Assembly: GCF_010093595.1 (NCBI RefSeq)
Contig: NW_022985437.1
Coordinates: forward strand, 1,265,380-1,329,379
Direction of reading: 5' to 3'
Length of the DNA: 64,000 nt
Source: Mytilinidion resinicola
Lineage: Eukaryota; Ascomycota; Dothideomycetes; Mytilinidiales; Mytilinidiaceae
Shown: positions 11,201-22,354 of the stretch, piece after piece
Layout of the letters: the number at the start of each line of letters is the position of its first letter
Numbering within the stretch: the first letter of the stretch is position 1
Made by a program: the position numbers and the translations under genes
Notes under the pieces: generated by a model
Told to the model about the DNA's origin: nothing
The model's input: only the letters and a program-made list of their open reading frames with translations
Database searches by the model: none

Positions 11201-12560
11201 ATGTCTGGACCAGACAACAGCGAGTCGATAGCCCAGGCCGTGCACAGCGTCAATGAGAGCGCTGCGCCAGCACGGCCAGCCTTCGTGCAACCCCGGACGT
11301 ACCTAGAGCTCTCTCACCCGATTGCGACTCCGAAAACACTCAGTCCAATAGATCGAGAGCAGATGGAAGGCTTGGTGAGTTGTTACCCTTCGCGCGCGGG
11401 GTTGCGTGAGACAACACTAGTAACTGGCTGATGCAATCCAAAGCGAATCATACGAGCATTCCTCAAAGTCCGCACCAGCTACGACGTCCTGCCGCTCAGC
11501 TTCCGATTGATAGTCCTCGACACGTCGCTGCTCGTGAAAAAAAGCTTGAATATACTCATTCAGAATGGTATGGTCATTCAGCGGAAGGGAAGCACCAGAG
11601 GACTAATCAGACTATGTCCAGGCATCGTCTCTGCCCCTTTGTGGGACTCGAAGTCGTCGACATTCGCAGGCCTCCTCACTACTTCCGATTACATGAACGT
11701 CATTCAATACTATTGGCAGAACCCTGATGCGCTGGACCAGGTGGATCAATTTCGCCTAAACAGTCTCCGCGGTATGAAGAGTCTACAGAAACAATGGCAC
11801 AAGGAGCTAACTAGTACAGAGGTGGAAAAGGCCATTGGCGTAGCTCCCATCGAAACCGTTTCCATACATCCCGATAAGCCGCTATACGAAGCATGTCGGA
11901 GGATGCTGGAGTCACGCGCAAGAAGAATTCCGCTCGTGGATGTAGACGACGAGACTCAGCGTCACATGGTGGTTAGTGTCGTCACACAATATAGGATACT
12001 CAAGTTTATTGCAGTCAACGTAACAGAGACAGAGATGTTAGGGAAGTCCTTGAAAGACATCGGCATGGGATCATTTTCAAATCTTCAGACAGCTCACATG
12101 GATACACCTGTCATGGATGTCATCCACATGCTGGTCAAGAAGAACATATCAAGTGTTCCGATTTTGGACACAGATGGTTGGTACATTGGCTTTTTGTAAG
12201 TGGCGAAAGCTGACAATCTTAGGCCATGTTCTCAACGTCTTCGAAGCGGTGGATATAATTACGCTTATAAAAGGAGGCTCATACGACGACTTGAATCTCA
12301 ATGTCGGGGACGCCCTGCTCAAGCGGTCAGATGTAGGTCCGCCATCACGCCAGATGAACACTGCTGACAGCTATAAGGACTTCCCTGGTATCTACACATG
12401 TTCACCGGACGATCGCTTGAGTACAATCTTCGACACTATCCGCAGGTCCCGCGTCCATAGGCTAGTCGTCATCGACGAAAATAGACATCTTAAGGGCATG
12501 GTGACACTCAGCGACATCCTGGAATACGTTTTGCTGGAAGGCGAAGAAGACGAGAACTAA
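11201..12560 (+). CDS. SNF4: AMPK/SNF1 kinase gamma subunit, four CBS motifs
   Basis: Six exons: 11201-11374, 11444-11567, 11622-11771, 11820-12176, 12223-12332, 12378-12560; 1,098 nt, 365 residues. Family landmarks read across every join: LNILIQNGIVSAPLWDS, FRLNSLREVEKAIGVAPIE, SVPILDTDGHVLNVFEAVD, LLKRSDDFPGIYTC and IFDTIRRSRVHRLVV, ending VLLEGEEDEN. The protein carries four CBS motifs that bind adenine nucleotides and is the regulatory gamma subunit of the SNF1 glucose-derepression kinase. Length is normal after about 55 extra N-terminal residues. Introns 2, 3 and 5 (54, 48 and 45 nt) are multiples of three and contain no stop, so an unspliced reading inserts residues into conserved motifs. 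The last intron uses an AAG acceptor. Confidence 0.94.
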
Positions 12561-13591
12561 ATCGTCACCGTGTTCAGAATTCGACATCCTCTTTCCAGAA
12601 CGCGGTACTCCTTACTCGAATTTCGACAGTTGCAAAACCTCCGAGACAGAATTAGATTTCCTTCCGGTTTGACCTCGTTCGGATCCCATCCAGCATGTCT
12701 GGTCTGATCCTCACGGTAATCTGGAATGGCCACGATCGATCCAGCGGTGAAAGCCCATGACGTCGCACCAGTACCACTCTTCTGGTCGGTCATAGAGACG
12801 TTTTGACTCGGGGAATTAATAGAGCATGTTCTCAATCGGCGTAGATGCTGAAAACCGCCCGGTGGTCTGCAGATGAACAGAAAAGGTTTCATTTTGCGGC
12901 CGGTCTCGAGAGCGGGACCCAAGCACTCTATCATAGGACGCGACTCCGAGGCTGCATTAGTCTGCATTAGCAGACTGCATAGCACGTCGGGAGAAGTTGC
13001 AGGTGGTCTTAAATGGACTTTGCGACCATCGTCGCAAGTACACTATAAGGAGGGGACGACGATTTCGAAGGAGTTATGTTCGATTGCCCATAAGGCGCCG
13101 AGGAACCGCATGAACAGGATCACGACTGACTGAGGGTTGCCGTCCAGTTAATTAGCATAATGAAATCCCCGGTCCCCACATCGGGGCTTGATCATTCATT
13201 CTTCCTCAAAATGATGATGAAGTCCGCGGACGTGACGTCAGCGTTTCATGTTCTGTCGCTCCTGACGCTGGTCAAGCGTCCGGGGTGAAAAGCATAAAAG
13301 CCACGATCCTTTCGCTGGGGGCGACGTTGCTCAGCCCCACGATGTTCAGCTTCGAAAGCTGAGCCAGGGCATTCTCGCGAACACAGCCCTGCAATAATTC
13401 GTAGGGACACATATCTTCATGTCTTTCTCTTCTCTTCTTCCTCGTAACATGCTGGCCTGCTACATTGTTTTCTTCCCTTCAGGTAGACCCGGAGGACTCT
13501 TTTCATAATTACTTCTTCTTGTGTACGGAGCGACTCGTGTACCCGACTTCCTTCAGCTCTTCTTCTCTATAGACACCATCATATTTGCAAG
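12561..13591. other. Intergenic region with stress-type promoter elements
   Basis: No convincing gene. A minus-strand frame (12557-12967 from its first ATG) would meet SNF4 tail to tail but shows no known domain. The right half is the promoter of the small anchored protein, with a CRE palindrome and a long pyrimidine-rich leader at about 13420-13560. Confidence 0.45.
13233..13240. promoter_or_regulatory. CRE/ATF palindrome TGACGTCA
   Basis: A perfect TGACGTCA lies about 350 bp before the ATG at 13592. In fungi such sites bind bZIP factors of the ATF/CREB group, often linked to osmotic or oxidative stress. A TATA-like ATAAAAG follows near 13295. Function is inferred from position only. Confidence 0.5.
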
Positions 13592-14143
13592 ATGAAATCC
13601 TTTCCTTCTCTTCTGTTGCCGTGTCTTCTCGCTCTGGCACTCCTCGCCGCTGCGGCGCATTGTCCCAGCAGCAACGAGACCAGCATAAATCTACTCATTC
13701 GCAGGATAGCTGCAAGGTACAAATGAACTATCCTCTGGGTTTAAAGCTATTCTCTAACACCCAATAGGTTCTCCCAATATGATAGCAATGTGAGAACGGA
13801 AGTCCCTCTGTCAATCTCCGCAGTAAACGCATCTGAAGTTTCGAGGACTGCCCACATCGTCGTGGTTCAGGACTCGAGTGTCGACACCGCAACGGCATTT
13901 ACGACTTCTCAGGACTTGTACGTACAGCACTTATCAAATCATGTTTTCGCTACTAAAGTCAGAGCCAGAGCGACGTCCCAAAGTTCCACGGTCCTGGAAT
14001 CCAGGTGGTGGCGGTTTAGCAAACCTCAGCATCCTGTCTCCGTTTCCCAGGGATCCCGAGTCATGCTCATGCTGGATGCTGCGCCTGGACAGTCTATCGC
14101 GTTACTCGTGGCCGTGGCGGTCGCCATGTTCGCTTTGGGCTGA
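13592..14143 (+). CDS. Small secreted, probably GPI-anchored protein
   Basis: Two exons, 13592-13716 and 13768-14143, with a 51 nt intron (GTACAA...ATAG), give 166 residues. The first 21 residues are a clear signal peptide ending LAAAAHC. The C terminus has a small-residue site (DAAPG) followed by a hydrophobic tail of about 17 residues ending MFALG, which is the pattern for GPI attachment. The middle is Ser/Thr/Val-rich with possible N-glycosylation at NET and NAS. No known domain was recognised and there are few cysteines. A second 45 nt intron at about 13918-13962 (GTACGT...CAG with CTAAA) is possible and would keep the frame. The function is unknown; a cell-wall or plasma-membrane surface role fits the signals. 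The neighbouring promoter has a CRE site. Confidence 0.72.
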
Positions 14144-15208
14144 TAAAGAGTTGGAATCTAGGTGCTAAATATCATCCCATATCACATACATCTTAGCAGG
14201 ACTCCCGTTCCCACTTCCGACCGCAGCCAGAAGTACTCCCAAATTACCGTCAACCACTGCAATCACCGTTGGACGCTCTCAATCGCGCACTGCGTCAGCC
14301 CTCCTCGATCTTTTGTGAAGGCACCGCCTCGCGGCAGCCACATCATTCCAGCGTTGCCATGCATCATTCTCCACCGAGATTCACTCAGCTGATGGCAATA
14401 CTTTTCTCGGTCCAGCACTCAACGTTTGCTTTTGGAGATCGCTCCATCCTGAGCACGTGGTCGCTGCGTCTTTGAGTCTTGAGAGGCTGAAAGGTGCGCT
14501 GAGCCAAACATCGTAGTCGCTTGGTGTTTATAGGAGAGAAAAATAGAAGGGGCAGGTGAAGAATGCGACCGTGTTTTGCGTTGTGAGAGAAGGGGGCCTG
14601 TCCATGCCAAGATTAGTATTGGACGAGGGAGAAGCTGCGAGTTGGGTGCCAGGATCGAATTTACGCGGCTGCTTCAGCTGGTGTAGAGGTGACATTTTAG
14701 AGATATTGGAAAGTAAGTCTGGACTTAGGGTGGCGATATTACTTAGAGGTGGAAGGATCTGCTAAGATGCGAAGTCACCTGAATCACTGCGAGAGGGTCG
14801 GGCGGGACAAGGTGCAATTCGAGCTGCGTAACTTCTCTGTTTTCAGGCCAAGATCTACCTCAATAGTGACACCATAGGCCACATTCATAACAAGTGAGGA
14901 AATGCATGGAATTTGATGTCTTCCAGTGAGTAAGAGTTTGATTGGTTCTTAGGCCTGACAGTGGCCAGAGCTTAGTATAGCATGCCGCTTTGCACCGTTG
15001 ATAAAGAGGAAGCTTATGTGAGCACTGTTCTAATTTAAAATTTTAGAAAGCCAATGTAAAGAGTACTTTGTGTGTTGTGAGTTCGAGTTGCTATGATTCA
15101 ACATCATATCCAGAAATTCATGAAAGGTCGAGGTTCCATTTTGCTGTCATCTTCTCCTTCGGTAATATCCTCTGTTCCAGGTTCAAGGCGAATCGAACAG
15201 CCGAGAAT
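14144..15208. other. Intergenic, nothing recognised
   Basis: About 1 kb with only short random frames. It separates the anchored-protein gene from a minus-strand gene ending at 15209, so both 3' ends lie here. Confidence 0.5.
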
Positions 15209-16072
15209 CTATTCCCATCGAAGGATGCAGGACCAGTCCAGCACCAGGTGCTTCAGATTATCCTGCATACAACTGCAGCGACACTTGGTATCGAAGCGCG
15301 GACGGTCCGCCATTTCCTGCTCCGTGCACTCTTCTAAGGCCTTTCGGTACTTGACCCGCATCTCTGGAGAGATTTGACAATATCCTTCTGGCTCGTCGAT
15401 GGTTAAAGTGAACTTGCACCCGTTGTGGAAGCGGGCGACGTGCTGGAGGTAGCTCTTCCGCGGACCGTTGTCCTCCGCGCAGCCAAAGTCAATCACCAAG
15501 GGCTTATCGTCAGGGCGTTCCATAACGGTAGAGATGCCTTTTTTCCAAGGAGCAACATTCCATATAGTCTTATCGACGAAAAGCTCCACTTTCTCGATGC
15601 CCGGACAGTTATGGATCATGACGTTCAAAAACTTGCGCCAGAGATTCATCGGAGTTGGTGGTGTCCAAGTACCTTCCGGTGCTGGAGCGGGTTGCTGGGC
15701 GTATGTTTCTAGATCAGGGAAGAGTCGGAGACTGATCTTCTTGAGGTCGCCCAGATGGTGGGCACAGTCGTGGAGAAAGGCTAAAGCACTCTGAATGCTG
15801 CCGTGAAAGTGAATCTTCCGGGCGTAGAGTACGGCCGATACTTCGCTATACGTCATTCTAGTGACACTGGAGATTCCAAGATGCATGTCGTTCAGCTTGA
15901 ATTTGTTGCCCCGAACGTAGTACGTAGTCGTGATGCTTGCAGGCCACGGGAGCTTCTGAATTGGGTAACCGTAAAATGTACGTCTCACTGGTTTGGGATC
16001 CGGACGTTCTTCAGGTCGCGGATAGTCTCCAACAAACAGGTCTCCTGGGGGTAGTAGGTATGGGTAGAGCAT
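15209..16072 (-). CDS. DUF7730/2EXR-like fungal protein, start uncertain
   Basis: The open frame runs from a stop at 15209 upstream beyond 16153; the first in-frame ATG is at 16072, giving 287 residues. The middle contains a stretch like the fungal 2EXR/DUF7730 families: MTYSEVSAVLYARKIHF followed by a leucine-rich segment where a small set of alcove residues precedes a strand (SLRLFPDLE). A later segment, VEKVELFVDK-like in shape, fits the same beta/alpha plan. The usual N-terminal box with LPxELR is not in this frame. It may be in an upstream exon, or the true start may use the coding that continues past 16153. The C terminus is Cys-rich (CRCSC). No enzymatic role is known. Assignment rests on family pattern only, so confidence is moderate. 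Confidence 0.55.
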   Translation of the reverse strand: MLYPYLLPPGDLFVGDYPRPEERPDPKPVRRTFYGYPIQKLPWPASITTTYYVRGNKFKLNDMHLGISSVTRMTYSEVSAVLYARKIHFHGSIQSALAFLHDCAHHLGDLKKISLRLFPDLETYAQQPAPAPEGTWTPPTPMNLWRKFLNVMIHNCPGIEKVELFVDKTIWNVAPWKKGISTVMERPDDKPLVIDFGCAEDNGPRKSYLQHVARFHNGCKFTLTIDEPEGYCQISPEMRVKYRKALEECTEQEMADRPRFDTKCRCSCMQDNLKHLVLDWSCILRWE

Positions 16073-16218
16073 TTTCCGTAATGCATGATACTGGTAGCAT
16101 CTGAAGGGGCATTCAGTGCCATACCTGGAGCATCGTTGCGTGTATCCATACAACCATTTTTGAGGATCTCCACGGACACGTCTGACTCCGCTTTCATATC
16201 TTTCCAGAGGTTTGCTTC

Positions 16219-17220
16219 TTATGACAGTAGCGTTGTTGGTAGCACGATCTTGTAAAGGCAGACAGTAAGTCCATTTCCAAACCTCTCAGACGCCGGGATC
16301 AGCATCTCCAGTAACTGCACCGATACCCTTGCCTCACGTGCCAACTTCGAAAGCAATTTAGGTATTTCCTTTGTAGGCTTGAATTGAAAACTCCAAGCTG
16401 TCTTCGTTCCAGACATGCGACAATTCCAGATCTCATTCACAACTTTCTGGTACCATTTTGTGTCCCGTTTTTCTTTTCTGTTGATTCGGTGCTCGCTGTT
16501 GCAAAGTGTGACGGAGCTCATGTAAGCTTCGCCCGATTTGCGCGTGTATTCGTCGGAACAAAGAAGCAACCAGTCGACGGGTTGATTTTGTGATGGTGTT
16601 GAGTACGTTTTTACTCGCGTTTCATGAGACAGCTGAGACACAGGGGTAGATTTAGACGTTGACGATTCCGAATGCTGAGTCTTGTAGACAACTATTTCAT
16701 CGACATCGTTAAGAGCTCTCGAGGACGGAATGCTCCTTTGATCAGACCCATATTTGTTTTCGTCTTCTTCATGAGGTTCGAATTGGTGATTTAGGTCCGA
16801 TGTACCCACTGGAACGATAATCTCGATTGGATATCCACCAAAGTGTTGAGTGCATTTCATAGCAGCCCAGTTCCACGCAGTTTCCAGTTCCGAAGCCATT
16901 TTTCTATTCAAGGACCAGTCGTCGAGGATCAGTTGTCAGGAATCATACGAATGAGAAAAGCGCAGCTCATTCGTTATGATTCTTGCAAACCAAGGATGAA
17001 CATCCAAAGCCGGAAGTATCATGATCAAGTTTCTCTTCAACACATCGTAGAACGATATAAGTTTGTGCTGCTCTACATGCCTTAGGTCTTTGGGTATCTT
17101 CGGAGGTGCGACGGGAAGCGTGATTGGATGTGAGATCCAGTTAATCTCCGGAGCCGTATCGAAGGGCTGGACGAATCTGAATACAGCTGGGGATGTCCAG
17201 GCAGAGGATTTTTTCTGCAT
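16219..17220 (-). CDS. Hypothetical protein, two exons
   Basis: Exons 17220-16949 and 16903-16219 join over a 45 nt intron with GTATGA donor, CTGAC branch and TAG acceptor; from the first ATG this gives about 318 residues. The frame is also open further upstream, so a 5' exon is possible. I do not recognise the family. The N-terminal third is Pro-rich and then shows LISFYDVLKRNLIMILPALD, followed by an acidic/Ser-rich middle. The C terminus is basic with a KEIPKLLSKLAREARVSVQ helix and a hydrophobic end. No signal peptide or clear membrane span. It lies 146 bp upstream of the DUF7730-like gene on the same strand and may have arisen with it, since both look lineage-restricted. Confidence 0.5.
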
Positions 17221-19291
17221 GGCTGCCTGTCGCAAATGGGAGGCGCGTGGGTTGCTTTGAATCTTTCGCTCCTGCTTAACAGACTGAACTGTCTAAGGGA
17301 GCGTCTTAGCAGATCCAGGGTCCCAGATGTTTAAAACTAATTGTAAAGAGAGAGAGAGAGAGAGAGAGAGAAAGGCGACAGGCTATAGGTTGCGAAAGGC
17401 AACTAAAGTGTAGCCGCCCGGCCCGAGTGAGTTGAGGAGTGAAGTGAAGCGGTGACGAAGTGGCTCGGGACTCGACCAAATCTATCCACGTGATCAGCTC
17501 GCCGTATCGTGAAAGGCTGTCGTATCTTAAGTTGCGTCATAAAATCACAACAGAACTGTGCCATTGATAAGCGATACCTGCTTGCTGGCTCGCCAAAGCT
17601 TGCAACTGCGTTTCTCGACTCTTTCGCTCATGCTCTATGTGCTCTCATAACGAAGTCTGTATGGAAGTCTAACTATCATTTTGAACAATCATTAAATCTG
17701 CTAGGTCACATGAAGTAGCGGTGGATCAGCGTCCACAGAATAGATGTGACACGTCTTTCCAGACTCAAGTCAGTGCGTTGGAGGCATCATAAGCCGTGGC
17801 GAAATAGCGTACACAGATATATGATGCATGGATGTGAAGGAATGGCCGAATCTCCTCGCTCGCTTCATGGTCCAAGTATCTTGAGACGAAATCTCAGTCG
17901 AAATGCAGAGGAGGAAACAAAAGGAACTCCGAGGAGCGCGCTCAACAAGAGCATTTTTAGCAATGGATTTGGCTCCGGACTGAAACAGTAGCTACTTACT
18001 AGTCGATGTAAAGCATAACGACGAAGGGTTTCTCGGCATTCTAAACTCCGAATCTTCCCTGAATGTAATGCTAGTCCACTTCGTACTTAGCTGACATCCA
18101 TTACAATCGAGTGTTGTGAAGAGGAGATGATCATTCTTTCCGCCAATATCGTTCTTCTCCCCCCGTATACTGATGCCCCGTATTGTAACGAATGAACATC
18201 TTCCTTTCAAGATCCAGAAGGCGAGCGACTTAATGAGAGCAAAATCGACGGCATCTGAAGCCCCGCGTCATAAGCATCGGGCTAGCTATTGGGAACCTGG
18301 ACTGTGTTTATGACTATACATACCCTAGACACGCTAGGTGGTCCTTAAATTCACTGCATCAACTCACAGAGTCGACCGGGGGTGATGTAATTTGTAGAGG
18401 TCAATAAGTCTATAGTTAGCCCGCCGCACTGTGATCCGTGAGTCGAAGAGTGCAAGTTCGAACTGAGATGAAAGATGGGACACGAAGTTCCAAACCCGAT
18501 ACGTGAATAATCACGTGGCATATCGACTCTCCAATATATCGAGTAACTTCGATTCAATAGAGCGGTGATGATAGATTGAGGGAGGTTTCTTCGAGGAATG
18601 CGATCTATCTGGCCGGAACCGAATGAAAGGATGCTCACAATTCCGAAATAGATCTGCCCGGCGGCATGTCACGTGGAGTGAATGTCTAGCGCGCGAGAAT
18701 CCCGACCGGAAAGTTAGGGACCCGGTAGCGTATTGGAGACAGCATCATCCAAGAACCGCAAGTGGACAGCGGGTGGGGGCATATTGGGCTAAGCAAACTG
18801 TTGATAGAGAACTGTTCTGGGCGAACGACAGAAAATGAGGCTGTAGCAATAGCCAAAGCAGAAGGCCAGGAAGCATCAATTGCGCTTCCGAGGAATACGG
18901 CGCCAAAGAAATGAGACGTGTGCTTTGGGCAGGACGCAGGAGATTTAAGAGGCCTGGGCGTGGGAAACATTTGGCCTGTAAGAAGAGTCGGGCGCTTCCA
19001 CCATCAGCAGTCGCAACATGACGTGGCTGAGTGCGAAACAACTGCACATTGGATGCAGGCCCCCTGTGGGTGCTGACGGAGGCGTTGGGCCGGCCATTTT
19101 AAGCTTGCTGAGGAATGCTGCGCCAATATCACACTGCCTCCCTACATATGAGTAGGGCCGGTCACAGGCGTCAGCCCCAAATCTCGTCCCTCCCCGCTCG
19201 GAACAACTTCCTCGAGCCCTCTCGCACCCCCGACAGCAACCACCACAACCCCTCTCATAGCAAACGCGCATATCTGCATTAGGCCGCCAAG
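17221..19291. other. 2 kb gene-poor region
   Basis: Only short frames, none with a known domain. It includes an (AG)12 microsatellite at 17347-17370 and the promoter of the DUF7053 gene on the right, where a C-rich leader begins near 19160. Confidence 0.5.
17347..17370. repeat. (AG)12 microsatellite
   Basis: Twelve uninterrupted AG dinucleotides, just upstream of the hypothetical minus-strand gene. Length variation between strains would be expected. Confidence 0.95.
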
Positions 19292-20494
19292 ATGATGCGC
19301 AAGAAGATCAACTACATCAACATCACCCCCATCCCGTCCTACATACCCCGCCAGCTTGCCATCGACATCCTCCACAGCCATGGCGAAGTCATCCAGCTCA
19401 ACCCGCTAGTTATCGACTACAAGCCCACGAAAGCGCCCCGTGAGGCTCCCGCCGACGAGTTCTACTCCACTTGGTACGACATCACCCAGCGCATCCAGTA
19501 CGTGCCTGGCACCGGCAAGCTAGGGTCCGGCAAGATCAACTTCAATGGCTGTTTCCATGACATGCCTTGGGGGCTGCAAACACATATCTATGCGCCAGCC
19601 GGCGTGGACCTGCGCAATAAATGGCAGATATGCGGCAATCAGCCCGGCGAGCCCCCCGAGCAGCGCGAGATGGGCATCGGAGCCCCGCCCGAGGGCCTGT
19701 ATCTGCGCGAGGACATCGAGATCAAGTGCAACTTCACCATGGTCTCGTTCGTGAAGAAAGAAACAAAGGCAGCTTCCAAGATCCTTGTTGACAGACTTAT
19801 CAAGAAGGCCGAATTGCTGGATGCGGGAGTGCTGCACGCAATGATGGAGGATGGAAAGTTGAGGACGCTCAATCCCGCAGACCGTACTAGCACTATGCCC
19901 ACGCCCATGTCCCCACAGCTCACGTCTGCGATGCCCATGTCTCCGGGACAGCAGTACGTCCTCCCGCGCTCGCCAACGAATCGCTACAGACCTCAAACCG
20001 GTGGTGGATACCAGCCTCCTGGCTCACCGGCCTTTGCTCCACAGCAAATGGCTCCTCATTATCAAGGGGTGCCGCAGACATACCAAAATGTCGTCATGGA
20101 ACTCCCTGGCGACTACTATCACGCACCACAAGATTCTGCGCATCTACAAGCTCCCGATAGATACTCGCATGCCTCGGAAGCTGCTAGTAACTCGCCGAAC
20201 TCGAACGACGGCCGATGGTCTGTCGCTGCGTCTGACCATCACAGTTCCATCAGCTCCCGCCCTACGTCCTACGCATCCGACCATGGCAGCATGCGATCGC
20301 CCGGAATGGAGCAGAAAGGCTTCGCCGCGGAGCTGCCGGCCATGGCAGAAACCCGCGAAGAGCATGATGGATCACGGGATGCCCTGAAGAAGCTTGAGGG
20401 CCAAGACCGAAACAGCCAGTATCCCGCAGACCAGAAACAAAACTATCGGCCTTACAACCCAGAGTCGTTCTCGCGACCCCCACCGCCGTACTAA
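19292..20494 (+). CDS. DUF7053 domain protein
   Basis: A single exon of 400 residues. The first about 185 residues match the fungal DUF7053 pattern: MRKKINY, TPIPSYIPRQ, LNPLVIDY, DEFYSTWYDIT, YVPGTGKL, GLQTHIYAPAGVDLRNKW, GNQPGEP and GLYLREDIEIKCN followed by FVKKE. The fold is thought to be START-like, but no ligand is established. The remaining about 215 residues are a disordered tail rich in Pro, Ser, Met-Ser-Pro steps and Gln, with many SP/TP sites, ending in PPPPY. There are two ATGs three bases apart at 19292 and 19295; the second would give the family-typical MRKK start. No signal peptide or membrane span. A cytosolic protein is likely. Confidence 0.85.
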   Translation: MMRKKINYINITPIPSYIPRQLAIDILHSHGEVIQLNPLVIDYKPTKAPREAPADEFYSTWYDITQRIQYVPGTGKLGSGKINFNGCFHDMPWGLQTHIYAPAGVDLRNKWQICGNQPGEPPEQREMGIGAPPEGLYLREDIEIKCNFTMVSFVKKETKAASKILVDRLIKKAELLDAGVLHAMMEDGKLRTLNPADRTSTMPTPMSPQLTSAMPMSPGQQYVLPRSPTNRYRPQTGGGYQPPGSPAFAPQQMAPHYQGVPQTYQNVVMELPGDYYHAPQDSAHLQAPDRYSHASEAASNSPNSNDGRWSVAASDHHSSISSRPTSYASDHGSMRSPGMEQKGFAAELPAMAETREEHDGSRDALKKLEGQDRNSQYPADQKQNYRPYNPESFSRPPPPY

Positions 20495-21232
20495 TAGAAA
20501 CGAAGTGCGACTTTTTTTGGGATAGGTAGCAAGGCGTTGATTTGTATACAGGATCTTTTTGTTATACCCGTACTTTTTTGGCCTACAAGGGTACTAGGGG
20601 ACGGTATTTACTGCGGAGTACCTGTTATATCATGAATGGTTTTGGGAAAAGCAGGTCACGATTTAATGAACTGAATGCTTTAATATTGAATTGACCGGCC
20701 ATGAATCCGTGCAAATGCTGATGCTTAACTTTGCGCACTGATTCCTCGTTCATTCCTTCACTTTGTGTCTGGCACCCATCGAAAATCTCGCTCGCGCTAT
20801 CGCCTTCGGCTCCAATAGAGTTTTGAGACTAAACGATTCCTTGCGATGCTTAATGTTCCTCCAGAGCACAAGATGTGAGTACGGCACTTTGATGCTTGTG
20901 GCACGGTAGATTACGTGGGAATGGACCTCCCATCTTGCATGCTCACAAGTACAGTACATATATTACTGGACTCCACACTGAATTCAGTTATGGTCTACAT
21001 AGGTACATAAAGTGCCTTTTATGTCAAACCTTCATTGTTTCAAGACAATTCCTCGATGTGGCAGTGCAGTTCGGCCTGGCTCACGTGGACAAGGTTGCTG
21101 TCCAACATGGCGGTACGTGTCTTCTTCACAATCAACTACTGCGTCGAGGGCCATCCAACGTAGTTAATCGTCCCCGCCTGCTGATTTATTATTTCAGACG
21201 CTCAAACAGACACGATACAGGATTACCACGCC
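20495..21232. other. Intergenic, nothing recognised
   Basis: AT-rich sequence after the DUF7053 gene. A splice-like pair (ATGGCGGTACGT near 21110 and ATTTCAG near 21198) was examined, but the joined frame stops after the 2EXR start, so it is not part of that protein. Confidence 0.45.
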
Positions 21233-22354
21233 ATGGGCTTAGACCTGTCAAAAGAAGAGGCCTTCGCAATGGTTCGATACCCTTACTCCCCCGCACATAT
21301 GCTCCGGCAAGAGCAGAGGCGTCAATTTAAAGAGATCCGCTTGGAGAAGCAGCAGCTCTACTGGGAATCTGCTGGCCCGCTCCGTCCCCAAACGATTCCG
21401 TTTCTCGAGCTGCCTAGGGAGCTGCGAGACGAGATCTACCGAGCCGTCATTCCTGAGCGCTTAGCTTTGAACAAGCCATGCGTAGTCCCGTATATAATTG
21501 TACAAGACGACAGAGCTTCCAGCGGCGAACCGACCGACAAGTCCGAAAGGGAGTATTGGCAGAGGCGTGCAAGGGGTCTCGCGGAGTTGAGGGACCGTCT
21601 CCCAATACTGTTCACCAATCATCAAGTTTCTATGGAAGCCCTAGAGCTAGTCTATAACGAAAGATCCTTTCATTTCTTAGACAACGCTCTTCATCCGCGC
21701 GAGATGCTTGAGATACTCCCGACGTTACCTCCGACTTCGCTCATAAGGATACGACATCTGCAGTTCGACGTCTGGATGTTCATGTATACGATCCTCGCCG
21801 AAGACGATAGATTGCAGCAACAGGGGTGGAATGACCTATTCGAGTTCATCGTCAATCGCATGCATGTTGACTCTATCACTGTGGAACTACCGTTCGATGT
21901 CTCTTTCTTCGACCCTCAGCTCCATAGGCAACCGTATAAACACAGCAACGATAAGACTCCACAGACTAGGCTCTGGGACTTGCAGAGCCGAGCGTATTTC
22001 TGGCCTGCCGTTCGCCAGCTAGTCACTCTGCTCATGTCGGGGAAGCTTCGAACGCTACGCCTGATTCATCCGGTACCCATCGCTGTGGAGGATGTTGAGA
22101 ATCTGGACAGCATTAGGATGCTCAGAATCCCGCGGATTCCAGAAATGGACGAAGCCTTGGAGCTTGATGCAGAGATCGAAGTTATAGCGGTGGCCAAGCG
22201 CGAGCAGATTCACGCTGGCGGACATATTTGGAAAGATATGATCTTCGCATTACCAACTGAGAGACCGCTTCATGATTTTTCGATTCGCTGTGAAGAGGCC
22301 CAGGGAATCTATGGCACTACTACCCTTGAGTTGTCTCGACGGCAAAAGGATTGA
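21233..22354 (+). CDS. 2EXR/F-box-like fungal protein
   Basis: A single exon of 373 residues. A basic helical leader (about residues 1-45) precedes the box FLELPRELRDEIYRAVI at about 62, the hallmark of the large fungal 2EXR group. Then come NHQVSMEALELVYNERSFHF and ILPTLPPTSLIRIRHLQFDV, the conserved second half of that domain. The C-terminal third is Glu-rich and lacks a further domain. Members of this group are numerous and poorly characterised; an adaptor role is often assumed because of the F-box-like N terminus. The start at 21233 is the first ATG of the frame and lies downstream of a plausible leader. No signal peptide. Confidence 0.78.
   Translation: MGLDLSKEEAFAMVRYPYSPAHMLRQEQRRQFKEIRLEKQQLYWESAGPLRPQTIPFLELPRELRDEIYRAVIPERLALNKPCVVPYIIVQDDRASSGEPTDKSEREYWQRRARGLAELRDRLPILFTNHQVSMEALELVYNERSFHFLDNALHPREMLEILPTLPPTSLIRIRHLQFDVWMFMYTILAEDDRLQQQGWNDLFEFIVNRMHVDSITVELPFDVSFFDPQLHRQPYKHSNDKTPQTRLWDLQSRAYFWPAVRQLVTLLMSGKLRTLRLIHPVPIAVEDVENLDSIRMLRIPRIPEMDEALELDAEIEVIAVAKREQIHAGGHIWKDMIFALPTERPLHDFSIRCEEAQGIYGTTTLELSRRQKD

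Noticed and set aside
12557..12967. Minus-strand frame meeting the SNF4 stop
   Set aside because: No known domain and no splice partner; kept only as a note.
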